Shown: piece by piece, positions 11,691-12,219 of the stretch
How the letters are laid out: each line of letters starts with the position of its first letter
How positions within the stretch are numbered: position 1 is the first letter of the stretch
DNA from: Hemicentrotus pulcherrimus
Lineage: Eukaryota > Echinodermata > Echinoidea > Camarodonta > Strongylocentrotidae
Direction: 5' to 3'
DNA length: 12,219 nt
NCBI GenBank assembly: GCA_003118195.1
Contig: BEXV01001733.1
Span: forward strand, 8,540-20,758
Position numbers and translations under genes: made by a program
Notes under the pieces: generated by a model
Databases searched by the model: none
Told to the model about the DNA's origin: nothing
What the model saw: only the letters and a program-made list of their open reading frames with translations

Positions 11691-12191
11691 AAGAGGGTTT
11701 TTTTAAAGGGGGAAAAAGAGCTGTATGTAAAAAAAAAAAAATAGGAGAGCAAGGACCTGTGCAGGTAGAGGAGATGGGCAAGCACATGGGAATTAAATTA
11801 ATTGTTGTGGTTCTTAGATATTTACCCCCTGGACAATCGCTCTAAGGGGTGCTTATCTGAAGTAAAAGGGCGCACCTTTCCAATGTAAAAAGGGTCACTT
11901 TAGGGTTTATTAGGCCGACTATAAATTTGGGAATTTGTCATTGTCTAAAAGAGGCATACAAAATGTAATTTACAACAAAAAGAGATAGGAAAAAAAAGGG
12001 AAAATGATGTCATTTCAGTAACATTTGTTAATCACTAGTATCAAATTAGAAACCATGTATATTTGAGGGGGAGGGCCTACCCTCCCAAATCCCCCTCCCC
12101 CCATCAGTACGCCACTGAGTGTATATGATCCAAATCTCTCTTTAAAGCTCGTCCCTTTTTCTATTTAGCTATCCACCTCAACATCTCTACA

Positions 12192-12219
12192 CCCCCCCCC
12201 CCCCCCCCCCCCCCCCCCC
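12192..12219. repeat. Poly(C) run of 28 bases at the window edge
   Basis: An uninterrupted C run reaches the last base. It may be a true homopolymer microsatellite or a sequencing/assembly end effect, which cannot be told from one window. Confidence 0.8.

Larger units (their letters stand above)
11496..12219. other. Repeat-rich sequence to the window end, no gene seen
   Basis: This stretch has a GA-rich simple repeat at about 11607-11690, an A-run at 11730-11742, and C/G-rich low-complexity sequence at 12065-12106. It closes with 28 consecutive C (12192-12219). No protein similarity was recognised on either strand. Confidence 0.7.

Overview
The window looks like genomic DNA from an animal. 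It is AT-rich, with short exons separated by introns of 340 to 1653 bases that use GT-AG splice sites. The non-coding part is crowded with simple repeats, small inverted-repeat elements and local tandem duplications. The repeat style (a GGGCCC-ended miniature element, an AGACAGGTGG-type dispersed repeat, a LINE-like tail ending in TCTA units) and the protein similarity suggest a marine invertebrate deuterostome, with a sea urchin or another echinoderm as my best guess. The species assignment is inference only.

One gene can be supported, on the + strand: the 3' part of a LOXHD1-like gene (lipoxygenase homology domain protein, made of tandem PLAT/LH2 domains). Nine coding exons join in a single open frame: 190-276, 777-909, 1696-1923, 2843-3016, 3541-3679, 4214-4381, 4722-4828, 6482-6634 and 7390-7613. 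The spliced length is 1413 bases, giving 470 residues and a TAG stop. Exons 1-2 carry the second half of one PLAT domain (A). Exons 3-4 form domain B, exons 5-7 a diverged domain C, and exons 8-9 the final domain D. Every intron between domains is phase 1, as expected of a protein built by repeating domain modules. The 5' part of the gene lies upstream of the window.

The introns are the unusual part. Exon 1's 3' end plus its splice donor is present three times. Exon 8's 3' end plus its donor is present four times with a regular 125-127 base step. Exon 8's 5' end plus its acceptor has a separate upstream copy that now runs into a stop codon. The sequence after the exon 4 donor and the sequence around the stop codon are also locally duplicated. 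Four candidate non-autonomous DNA transposons sit in introns 2, 3 and 7 (two of them in intron 7). One, at 6077-6281, has its empty site preserved in the neighbouring duplicate copy, which is good evidence of a real insertion at TTAA.

From 7614 to 12219 I see no further gene. The stretch is AT-rich, probably a long 3' UTR (the best poly(A) signal is at 11471) followed by intergenic DNA with simple repeats, and it ends in a run of 28 C. No tRNA, rRNA, CRISPR array, promoter or complete transposase gene was seen.
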